From Micromonospora sp. CB01531 (GTDB lineage: Bacteria > Actinomycetota > Actinomycetes > Mycobacteriales > Micromonosporaceae): a stretch of DNA of 64,000 nucleotides. This document shows positions 42,785 through 51,700 of this stretch, one piece after another; position 1 is the stretch's first letter, and each line of letters starts with the position of its first letter. The position numbers and the translations under genes are program-made. Location: the NCBI RefSeq assembly GCF_001905095.1, contig NZ_LWLS01000105.1:124001-188000 (forward strand), read 5' to 3'. Below the pieces are notes generated by a model that was given only the letters and a program-made list of their open reading frames with translations, did not search any database and had not been told where the DNA came from.

Positions 42785-43762
42785 GTGGACCCCCGCCTGT
42801 TCCTGGCCGACCTGGAAGCCAAGCCGGAGTCGCTGCGCCGCCTGGCCGCGACGCTCACCGACGGCGACCCGTGGCACGGGCTGCCCGACCGGGTCGAGCG
42901 GGTCCTCCTGCTCGGGATGGGCAGTTCCCGCTACGCGGCCGAGATGGCCGCACTGCGGCTGCGCGCCGCGGGTGTCGACGCGGTCGCCGAGTACGCCTCG
43001 ACCGCCACCAGCTATCCGCCCGGGCCGCGGACCCTGGTGGTGGCCATCTCCGCCACCGGGACCAGCCAGGAGACCCTCGACGCCACCAGCCACTACCAGG
43101 GTTCGGCCCCACTCGTCGCGCTGACCAACGTGCCGGACTCGCCGCTGGCGAAGGTGGCCGACCTCGTGGTCCCGATGCACGCCGGCGTCGAGGCCGGCGG
43201 GGTGGCCTGCCGGACCTTCCAACACACCCTGGTGCTGCTGCTGGATCTGGTGGCCCGACTGACCGCGCAACGGGCCGCCCCGGGTGACCGCCGGCGGGAC
43301 ATCGCGGGCCTGGCCCGGCGCGCCGCGGACGCCACCGAGGATCTGCTGACCCGCCGGGACGAATGGCTGCCCGTGGCCGTCGAAGTCCTGGACGGTCCGC
43401 ACGGCGTCTACACCCTCGCGCCGGCCGAGCGGCTCTCGTCGGCGATGCAGTCGGCGTTGATGGTGCGCGAGGGTCCCCGCCGTCCCGCCGACGGATGCGA
43501 GACGGGGGACTGGTCGCACGTCGACGTCTACCTCACCAAGACACTCGACTACCGCGCCCTGCTCTTTCCCGGCTCCCGCTACGACGGACCAGCGCTGGAC
43601 TGGCTGCGGCAGCGGGCGGCCACGGTGCTCGCCGTCGGCGCCGAGGTTACCGGCGCCGCAGCGACGGTCCGCTATCGCGGCGACGACGAGCCCGCCGTAC
43701 GCCTGCTCACCGAGACGCTGGTCGCCGAGCTCGCGGCCGCCCGGTGGTGGGCTGACTCCTGA
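42785..43762 (+). CDS. SIS-domain sugar-phosphate isomerase/deaminase-like protein
   Basis: 325 residues from GTG 42785, GAGGAG five bases upstream. Two SIS domains: RVLLLGMGSSRYAAEMAALRLRAAG and VAISATGTSQETLDAT in the first, WLPVAVEVLDGPHGVYTLAPAER in the second. This is the isomerase half of GlmS and relatives, without the glutaminase domain. It may isomerise or deaminate an amino-sugar phosphate made by the kinase encoded 14 bp upstream. The pair thus forms a small amino-sugar module next to the amine importer. Confidence 0.8.
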   Translation: MDPRLFLADLEAKPESLRRLAATLTDGDPWHGLPDRVERVLLLGMGSSRYAAEMAALRLRAAGVDAVAEYASTATSYPPGPRTLVVAISATGTSQETLDATSHYQGSAPLVALTNVPDSPLAKVADLVVPMHAGVEAGGVACRTFQHTLVLLLDLVARLTAQRAAPGDRRRDIAGLARRAADATEDLLTRRDEWLPVAVEVLDGPHGVYTLAPAERLSSAMQSALMVREGPRRPADGCETGDWSHVDVYLTKTLDYRALLFPGSRYDGPALDWLRQRAATVLAVGAEVTGAAATVRYRGDDEPAVRLLTETLVAELAAARWWADS

Positions 43763-43811
43763 AAGCGTGATCAGCTCCGACGCGTTGCTGTGTTCGAGGC
43801 CAGTGAACTTC

Positions 43812-43840
43812 TTGACTGTCTAACTGAATCCGGCTTTAAA
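43812..43840 (+). promoter_or_regulatory. Sigma70-like promoter of the amine oxidase gene
   Basis: TTGACT (43812-43817) and TTTAAA (43835-43840) are separated by exactly 17 bases in an AT-rich stretch, 44 bp before the amine-oxidase ATG. The oxidase therefore has its own promoter, apart from the kinase-SIS pair. Confidence 0.55.
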
Positions 43841-43883
43841 TGTCGGGCACGCCAGCTCAGGCGTTCGCGACCGGAGGTCAGTC

Positions 43884-45494
43884 ATGAGATCCAGAGGTCG
43901 AACACCACTCACCAGCCGCCTGCGTGCCACGCTCGCCGCGCACGCCGAATCCGAACGGACCGGCATCCCGGTCGACGAAGTCATCGAGATGCACGCCGCG
44001 GGGCTGTCCCGCCGCAAGCTGCTCGGCGGCGCCGCCGCCGTCGGGGCCGCCACCGTCGCCGCGGCGGCCGGCCTGCCCCGCCCCGTCAGCGCGGCGGCCG
44101 CGCCCGCCCCGCCGCCGTCGGTGACCATCGTGGGAGCGGGTCTCGCCGGCATCCGCGCCGCCCACTGGCTCTACAAGGTCAAGGGGATCCGGGCCGCCGT
44201 ATACGAGGGCAGCTCCCGGATCGGCGGCCGCTGCTACACCCTGCGGAACTTCTTCGACGACGGCGTTGTCGTCGAGCACGGCGGGGCATTCATCAACACC
44301 GAACACAACACGATCCGCAACCTCGCCAACAGCCTCGGACTCAGCCTCCGCGACGTGGGCGGCGGCAACCAGCCACCCGGCGGGGACAGGTACTGGATCG
44401 ACGGAGCGGACTACCCCTACAGCGCGGCGAACGCCGACTGGGGTCAGGTCTACCAGGCGTTCAAGGCCGCTCAGCAGGCGGCGCCGTACCCGCAGCGGTA
44501 CGACAGCTACACGGCGAGGGGCCTGGCGCTGGACAACCAGACGGTCAACCAGTGGCTGGACGCCAACGTGCCGGGCGGTCTCTCCAGCCGCTTCGCCAAG
44601 CTCATGCAGAGCAACGCCGTCGCCGAGTACGGCATGGATCCGGACCAGCAGTCCGCGCTCAACCTGATCTACCTGCTCGCCTGGAACGGGCCGAACTCAC
44701 TGGCCCCGCTCACCGGCGGCGACGAGAAGTACACCATCATCGGCGGCAACGACCAGCTACTGACCGCCATGCACGCCCAGTTGCCGGCCGGCACCGTCAC
44801 CCTGGACCGAAAGCTGGTGGCGGTCAAGGCGAACGCCAACGGCTCGGTGACCTGCACCTTCCAGGCCGGCAACACGTTTGTCGACGTGACCTCCGGCAAG
44901 GTCATCCTCGCCCTGCCCTTCACCATGCTGCGGGAGTGTGACCTGTCCAAGGCCGGGTTCTCGACCGTGAAGATGCGCTCCATCAACGAGTTTGACCTGG
45001 GCAGCAACGCGAAGATCCACGTCCAGTTCACCCGGCGGCCCTGGGTGACGCAGGGCTACGGCGGCTCCACCTACACCAACGTCACCGGATTCCAGTGCGC
45101 CTGGGACGACGCGGTCAACCAGGCGACCACCACCGGCGTGCTCTGCGAGTTCCCGGGCGGCAGCCAGACGAAGGCGTGGACCGGCGCGCCGTTCGGCGCG
45201 GCACCGGCCGCCGAGGTCACGTCGTTCCTGACCCAACTGGAACCCATCTACCCGGGCATCACCGCCGCCTACAACGGCAAGGCATACCGGGACGCCTGGC
45301 CGCTCAACCCCTGGTCGAAGGGCGCCTACTCGAGCCTCAAGCCGGGCCAGTACACCCGCTTCTTCGGCATCGAGGCCGCCCGCGAGGGCAACGTCCACTT
45401 CGCGGGCGAGCACACCTCGATCGAGTACTTCGGCTACCTCAACGGGGCGGTCGAGTCCGGCGAGCGCGCCGCCAAGGAGGTCACCGGCCCGTAG
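43884..45494 (+). CDS. Tat-exported flavin monoamine/polyamine oxidase
   Basis: 536 residues; ATG 43884 with GGAGGT upstream. A long N-terminal region leads to the twin-arginine motif LSRRKLLGGAA (Arg43, Arg44) and a hydrophobic stretch with a PVSA-AA cleavage region near 70, so the folded, FAD-loaded enzyme should be exported. The catalytic body has the dinucleotide motif VTIVGAGLAGIRAAHWLY, RIGGRCYTL, VEHGGAFI and the C-terminal HFAGEHTSIEYFGYLNGAVESGERAA, all typical of the MAO/PAO family. It would oxidise amines outside the membrane and produce hydrogen peroxide. It closes the amine cluster and is followed by a terminator. Confidence 0.85.
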   Translation: MRSRGRTPLTSRLRATLAAHAESERTGIPVDEVIEMHAAGLSRRKLLGGAAAVGAATVAAAAGLPRPVSAAAAPAPPPSVTIVGAGLAGIRAAHWLYKVKGIRAAVYEGSSRIGGRCYTLRNFFDDGVVVEHGGAFINTEHNTIRNLANSLGLSLRDVGGGNQPPGGDRYWIDGADYPYSAANADWGQVYQAFKAAQQAAPYPQRYDSYTARGLALDNQTVNQWLDANVPGGLSSRFAKLMQSNAVAEYGMDPDQQSALNLIYLLAWNGPNSLAPLTGGDEKYTIIGGNDQLLTAMHAQLPAGTVTLDRKLVAVKANANGSVTCTFQAGNTFVDVTSGKVILALPFTMLRECDLSKAGFSTVKMRSINEFDLGSNAKIHVQFTRRPWVTQGYGGSTYTNVTGFQCAWDDAVNQATTTGVLCEFPGGSQTKAWTGAPFGAAPAAEVTSFLTQLEPIYPGITAAYNGKAYRDAWPLNPWSKGAYSSLKPGQYTRFFGIEAAREGNVHFAGEHTSIEYFGYLNGAVESGERAAKEVTGP

Positions 45495-45523
45495 TCGACG
45501 GGACGCCAGCGGCAGCGCGTGAC

Positions 45524-45569
45524 GGTGCTGCCTCAACGGGGGTGCCGCCGGTGGGCATGAGGCAGCACC
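45524..45569 (+). terminator. Terminator after the amine oxidase gene
   Basis: GGTGCTGCCTCA (45524-45535) is the exact reverse complement of TGAGGCAGCACC (45558-45569), 30 bp after the stop codon. The 22-base loop could fold further. Confidence 0.7.
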
Positions 45570-45847
45570 ACACGCCCGGCTTCTGCTCAGCCGGGTGCAC
45601 GAAGGTATCGACCCGCCACGACGAGTGTGCGGCGCTACGAACTTGATGACGAGAATGAATCGGACTGGGCCTGGGGTTGTTTCTCGTCTGGTCGTGTCGA
45701 GCTGATGGCGTAGACGAGTCAGCCCACCGGCACCTGCGAACGATTCAATGGAAAGTAGCTTGCGCGAGGCGTGGCTGGACCTGCTGGGTGGCCGGATCCG
45801 GCCATCGTGAATGTCTTCACAGGAGGGACACGAGCACGTAGCCTGCC

Positions 45848-45859
45848 TGAAACGATTCA
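45848..45859. promoter_or_regulatory. LacI-type operator before the first GH78 gene
   Basis: TGAAACGATTCA lies 15 bp upstream of the GH78 start and is identical at all 12 positions to the site before the ABC genes (58754-58765). The near-palindrome with a central CG is what LacI-family proteins bind. Confidence 0.7.
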
Positions 45860-45874
45860 TGGGCGGAGGCAGGC

Positions 45875-48682
45875 GTGACACCTCAGACTCCCGGATCCCC
45901 GCTGCTCGCCAGGCGCCGGACGGCGTTGGCCCTGGCGGCGGCGACCGCCGTCGCCACGGTCGTCGCCGGGGCCCCACCGGCCTCGGCCGCCCGAGGTCAC
46001 GCCCCGGGCGCCCCGGCCGCGCTGACGGTCGACGACCGGACCCACCCGCTCAACGTCGAGGGCACCCCGCGCTTCGGCTGGCTGCCACAGGACGCCGACC
46101 CGGGGGAGACGCAGACGGCCTACCGGATCACCGTCAGCGAGTCCGGCGGCGACCAGGTGTGGGACTCCGGCAAGGTCGTCTCGGACCAGCAGTCCTATGT
46201 GCCCTACGGCGGGCCCGCCCTGCGCGCCGGCGCGGCGTACCAGTGGTCGGTGCGCACCTGGGACCGCACCGACCAGCAGTCCCCGCCCGGCACCGGCGCC
46301 TTCGAGACCGGCATCTCCGACACCCAGTGGGAGGGCGCCGCCTGGATCCGCCGCACCACCACCGAGGCCGACGACTACACCCTGGCCCGCACCGAGGTAC
46401 GCCCCAGCGCCAGCCCGGTGGTCCGGGCCCGCTCCTACACCGCCGCCGACCACACCTACGAGCTTTACCTCAACGGCACCCGCGCCGACCGGGGCACCTC
46501 CTTCGGCTACCCCGGCGAGGACTACTACCAGGCCGCCGACGTCACCGACCTCGTGACCGCCGGCGAGCCGCTGGCCATCGGGGTGCGCTACCACTGGTAC
46601 GGCAGCGGCCAGGGCCGGCCCGCCGGCGCCCGGGGCCTGCTGATGAAGCTGGTGGTCGAGCACGCGGACGGGACCCGGGAGGTGTTCGTCACCGACGGAT
46701 CGTGGCGGGTCGCTCGGGACACCCAGTTCGTCGCGAACGCCGAGCGCCGCAACGGCGAGGGCGACCGGGTCGAGCGGCAGGACGCCCGCGCCGAGGTGAC
46801 CGGCTGGACGTGGCCCGGCTACGACGACAGCGTCGCGCCGTTCAGGGCCGCCGAGGTGGTCGGCGCGCATCCGAACGCGGCGTACCCGCGGCTGATCGGG
46901 CAGGAGACCCGGCTGGCCGAGACCACGGTCGCTCCGGTCGCACTGCGTACCGCCGACGACGGCACGGTGGTCGCCGACTTCGGGGTGGTCATCCCGGCCC
47001 GCCCCGCCGTACGGTTCGACGCCGGCGTGGCCGGTCGCACCGTGACCGTGCGGGCCGGCTACACCCTCACCGACACCGGCCGGGTCGCCACGTCGACCCT
47101 GCAGTCGCAGGGCACCAACATGAGCTTCCCCTACCTGCAGAAGGACGGCCCGCAGCAGTTCCGCGCCTTCACCCACCTCGGCTTCCGCTACCTGGAGATC
47201 CCCGACGCGGGCGAGGAGATCGCGCTCGACGACATCTCCGCCGTGGTGGTGCACAGCGACGTCCCCGCCGGCCGGGAGGCCAGCTTCGCCAGCTCGGACG
47301 CCACCCTCGACGCGGTGTGGACGATGATGAAGCGGTCCGCGCTCTACTCCGTGCAGGAGGCGTTCGTCGACACGCCCACGCGGGAGAAGGGCCAGTTCCT
47401 CGGCGACGCCGCCAACATCTCCTACGCCACGATGGGTGCCTTCGGTGAGCGTGACGCCACCCAGCAGGCCATCCGCGAGTTCCTCCGCTCCGCCGCCCGC
47501 TACTGGAACGCCGGCAACGACCGGGGTCGGTACAACGCCGTCTACCCCAACGGCGACGGCAAGCGGGACATCCCCGACTACTCCCTGATGTTCGTCGACT
47601 GGGTGTGGCGGTACTGGACCGAGACCGGCGACCGGGCGCTGCTGGCCGAGGCGTATCCGGCGATCCGCGACACCGCCGACTACGTGCTGCGCCACATCCC
47701 GGCCACCGGCCCGACGGCCGGCCTGGTCACTGAACTGGCCGGCGGCAGCGGCGCCTACCGCTACGGCATCGTCGACTGGCCGGAGCCCGGCCGGTTCGGG
47801 TACGACATGTCCGCCGCCGCCCGCACGACCATCAACGCCCAGGGTGCCGACGTGCTGCGAACGACCGCCCGGATGGCCGAGGCGCTCGGCCGCCCCGCCG
47901 CTGAGGTCACCTCCTACGACGGCCGGGCCGCCGACCTCGCCGCGACGATGAACGCCAAGCTGCGCCGCGCCGACGGCAACTACGTCGACGGGCTGTCGGC
48001 CACCGGCGCGCAGAGCGGCCACGCCGGCCAGCACGCCACCTCGTACGCGATCGCCCACGGCGTGGCCCCCCAGGCCGACCTGCCGGCGCTCGCCGACCAC
48101 CTCTCGGCCATGGGCATGAAGCAGGGGCCGATGACCGCACACTGGCTGCTGGCCGCGCTCGCCGACGCCGGCCGGCCCGACGCGGTGCTGCGGCTGCTGA
48201 CCAACCCCGACGACCTGGGCTGGGCGAACATCCTCGCCCAGGGCGGCAGCTTCACCTGGGAGGCCTGGACCCTCGACCCGGGCACCAACTTCAGCCAGTC
48301 CCACGGTTGGGGCGCGCAGGCCGTGGTCGACGTGCAGGAGACCCTGCTCGGCGTCCGCACCGCCGCCCCGGGCGCCGCCGTGGTGGACGTGGCGCCGCCC
48401 GCTGTCGGGCTCGACCACGCGTCCGGTGTCGTGCCCACCCAGCGCGGACCGGTGCGCCTCGACTGGCGGCGCACCGGTGCCGGCCTGCTGGTCGACCTCG
48501 AGGTGCCGGTCAACGTCACCGCCCGGGTGGCCCTACCGGTCACCGAGGGCAGGTCCTACCGGGCCGCCGGTCCGAGCAAGGCCACCTTCATCGGGATCGA
48601 GAACGGCCGTGCCGTGTTCGAGGTGGGCTCCGGCCGGTCCAGCTTCCACCCGGTCGCCGACTCGGCCGCCCAGCCCCGCTGA
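45875..48682 (+). CDS. Exported alpha-L-rhamnosidase (GH78), first of three
   Basis: 935 residues; GTG 45875 behind GGCGGAGG. Signal peptide with core TALALAAATAVATVVAGA and a SAA cleavage region near 38. After an N-terminal beta domain (FGWLPQDADPGETQTAYRI, VWDSGKV) and a jelly-roll containing YELYLNGTRAD, the (alpha/alpha)6 barrel has the GH78 acidic signature FVDTPTREKGQFLGD, with Asp and Glu of the active site. The C-terminal beta domain ends near FHPVAD. It would remove terminal L-rhamnose from glycosides or cell-wall polymers outside the cell. First gene of the three-gene operon; the operator overlaps its leader. Confidence 0.85.
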   Translation: MTPQTPGSPLLARRRTALALAAATAVATVVAGAPPASAARGHAPGAPAALTVDDRTHPLNVEGTPRFGWLPQDADPGETQTAYRITVSESGGDQVWDSGKVVSDQQSYVPYGGPALRAGAAYQWSVRTWDRTDQQSPPGTGAFETGISDTQWEGAAWIRRTTTEADDYTLARTEVRPSASPVVRARSYTAADHTYELYLNGTRADRGTSFGYPGEDYYQAADVTDLVTAGEPLAIGVRYHWYGSGQGRPAGARGLLMKLVVEHADGTREVFVTDGSWRVARDTQFVANAERRNGEGDRVERQDARAEVTGWTWPGYDDSVAPFRAAEVVGAHPNAAYPRLIGQETRLAETTVAPVALRTADDGTVVADFGVVIPARPAVRFDAGVAGRTVTVRAGYTLTDTGRVATSTLQSQGTNMSFPYLQKDGPQQFRAFTHLGFRYLEIPDAGEEIALDDISAVVVHSDVPAGREASFASSDATLDAVWTMMKRSALYSVQEAFVDTPTREKGQFLGDAANISYATMGAFGERDATQQAIREFLRSAARYWNAGNDRGRYNAVYPNGDGKRDIPDYSLMFVDWVWRYWTETGDRALLAEAYPAIRDTADYVLRHIPATGPTAGLVTELAGGSGAYRYGIVDWPEPGRFGYDMSAAARTTINAQGADVLRTTARMAEALGRPAAEVTSYDGRAADLAATMNAKLRRADGNYVDGLSATGAQSGHAGQHATSYAIAHGVAPQADLPALADHLSAMGMKQGPMTAHWLLAALADAGRPDAVLRLLTNPDDLGWANILAQGGSFTWEAWTLDPGTNFSQSHGWGAQAVVDVQETLLGVRTAAPGAAVVDVAPPAVGLDHASGVVPTQRGPVRLDWRRTGAGLLVDLEVPVNVTARVALPVTEGRSYRAAGPSKATFIGIENGRAVFEVGSGRSSFHPVADSAAQPR

Positions 48683-48757
48683 TCACCCGTCCGGCCGCCC
48701 ATCGGTCCGGACGCCCACGAAAGTTGGTGCGGACCGCCGCACAGAAGGGTTTGGACC

Positions 48758-51700
48758 ATGAAGCTCACGACGCGGCGCCGACCCCTGCTCTCCGCGGTCG
48801 TCGCACTGCTCCTCGGGCTGACGCCGGCGGTGGTGACGGCGGCCCCGGCCGCCGCCGCACCGGAGGCTCCCCAGCTCACGGTGACCGGCCTGACCACCGA
48901 GCGGGCGACCGACCCGATCGGGCTCGACGTGGCGCAGCCCCGCCTCGGCTGGCGGATCGAATCCGCCGTCCGGGGCGTGCTCCAGGAGTCGTACCAGGTC
49001 CGCGTCGCCACCAGCCAGGCCCGCCTCGACGACGCCGACGTCTGGGACAGCGGCCGCGTCACGTCCCGGCGCAGCACCCTCGTCCCGTACACCGGCCCGG
49101 CACTGCAACCCCGCACCCGCTACCTCTGGCAGGTCCGGGTGTGGGACACCGCGGGCCGCGCCTCCGGGTGGAGCGCCCCGGCCTCGTGGGAGACCGGCCT
49201 GCGGGGCGCCGAGGGCTGGCGGGCCGACTGGATCGGGCTGCCCCCGCCCACCGAGTCGTGGCGCGACTACACCGTGCAGACCACGGTGCGCCTGGAGCGC
49301 GACGCGGCCGGAATCTATCTGCGCGCCCACGGCCCGACCAACGCCTACATGTGGCAGTTCTCCAGCACCGGCGGCACGGCCAAGCTGCGCCCGCACGTGC
49401 GCGTCAACGGCGCCTGGACGGTGCTCAAGGAGGTGCCGCTCGGCGCGGTCGTGCCGCCCGACAAGCTCACCGCCCCGCACACCCTGCGGATCACGGCGGC
49501 CGGCGACACCATCACCACCTGGGTCGACGGCACCCAGGTCGACGTCACCCGCGACACCCGGCACCAGGGCGGCTCGGTCGGCCTGCGCACCGACGGAGCT
49601 GAGACCGGGGTCTTCTCCGACTTCTCCGTGACCAGCGGCGCAGACACCCTCTTCGCGGCCGCGCTCACCGACGGCGAGAACCCGTTCGGCGGCGGCACCC
49701 CCACGTCGAGTGGGCTGCGGGTCACCGGCAACACCGAGGCCATGCTCACCGCCCTGGACGCGAACCCGCTGCTGCGCCGCGGCTTCCGGGTCGACGGGGA
49801 GGTCGCCCGCGCCCGGATCTACGCCACCGCGCTCGGCGTCTACCAACTGTCGCTCAACGGGCAGCGGGTCGGCGACCACGAACTGGCACCCGGCTGGACC
49901 GACTACCGCAAGCGGGTGCAGTACCAGGCGTACGACGTGACCCGGCAGCTGCGCCACGGCGACAACGCGCTCGGCGCCATGCTCGGCGACGGCTGGTACT
50001 CCGGCACCATCGCCTCCTTCGGCACCGACCACTACGGCTCCCGCCCGCACCTGGGGGCCCAACTGGTCATCGACTACACCGACGGCCGCACCGAGACGGT
50101 CCGTACCGACGGCTCCTGGCGTGCCGCACCCGGGCCGTTCCTGCTGAGCGACCTGATCCACGGCGAGACCTACGACGCGCGCCGGCTGCCGGCCGGCTGG
50201 GACCGGCCCGGCTTCGACGACGCCGGCTGGTCGGCCGCCACCGTCGACGCCCCCGGCGCGACCGGCCCGATCGTCGCCCAGGTCGACCCGCCCGTGCGGG
50301 TCGCGCAGGAGCTGCCGGCGCGGGCGCTGACCCAGCCCACCCCCGGCACCTGGATCTTCGACCTCGGCCAGAACATGGTGGGCAAGGTGCGGCTGAAGGT
50401 CGACGGGCCCGCCGGCACCACCGTGCGGATCCGGCACGCCGAGGTGCTCAACCCCGACGGCACCGCCTACACCGCCAACCTGCGGTCGGCCCGGGCCACC
50501 GACCACTACACCCTCCGCGGCGGCGGCGCCGAGGTCTACGAACCCACGTTCACCTTCCACGGCTTCCGCTACGTCGAGCTGACCGGCTACCCGGGCACCC
50601 CCGACCTCTCCACCGTCACCGGCCTGGTCATGCACACCGACGGGGAGCTGACCAGCGAGTTCGAGACCTCCAACGCGATGGTGAACCAGTTGCACAGCAA
50701 CATCACCTGGGGGCAGCGCGGCAACTTCCTGTCCATCCCCACCGACACGCCCGCCAGGGACGAGCGGCTCGGCTGGACCGGCGACATCAACGTCTTCGCC
50801 GAGACCGCGACGTTCAACATGGACAGCCTGACGTTCCTCACCAAGTGGCTGCAGGACCTGCGCGACGCGCAGTCCGCCAACGGGGCGTACCCCGACGTCG
50901 CACCCCGCGCCTGCTGCGGCGACGGCGCGACCGGCTGGGCCGACGCCGGCATCACGGTGCCGTACACGCTCTGGCAGCGTTACGGGGACACCGGGGTGAT
51001 CGAGGAGCACTACGCGTCGATGGTGCGGTACGCCGCCTGGCTGCAGAGCACCAGCTCCGGCAACCGGCGCACCAACGCCGGCCCGTACCTCGACTGGCTC
51101 AACCTCGACGACCCGACGCCCGCCGGCGTCATCGGCACCGCGTACTACGCGTACAGCGTCCGGCTGCTCGGGGAGATGGCCGCGGCCATCGGCCGGGACG
51201 CCGACGCGGCCCGTTACGCGGCGCTGGCCAGGGACATCGGCAAGGCCTTCGTCGACGCGTACGTTTCGGCCGACGGCACCGTCCAGGGCGACAGCCAGAC
51301 CGGGTACGTGCTGGCCATCGGCATGGACCTGCTGCCCGAGCCGCTGCGCGGCAAGGCCGCCGACCGGCTGGTCGACAACGTCCGCCGCCACAACTGGCAC
51401 CTGTCCACCGGCTTCCTCGGCACCCCGGACCTGCTGCCGGCGCTGAGCGACACCGGGCACCTCGACGTCGCCTACCGGCTGCTGCTCAACGACACCTACC
51501 CGTCGTGGGGCTACGAGATCGCCAAGGGCGCGACCACGGTCTGGGAGCGCTGGAACTCGATCATGCCGGACGGCAGCTTCGGCGACGTGTCGATGAACTC
51601 GTTCAACCACTACGCCTACGGCGCCGTCGGCGACTGGATGTACCGGACCGTCGCCGGCATCCAGCCCGACTCCGGCAATCCCGGCTACACCCACCTCACC

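Larger units (their letters stand above)
45495..45874. other. Intergenic region between the amine cluster and rhamnosidase operon
   Basis: No gene seen. It holds a terminator (45524-45569), then about 280 bp of leader for the GH78 operon, with a full operator at 45848-45859 and a weaker related site (GCGAACGATTCA, 45736-45747). Confidence 0.6.
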
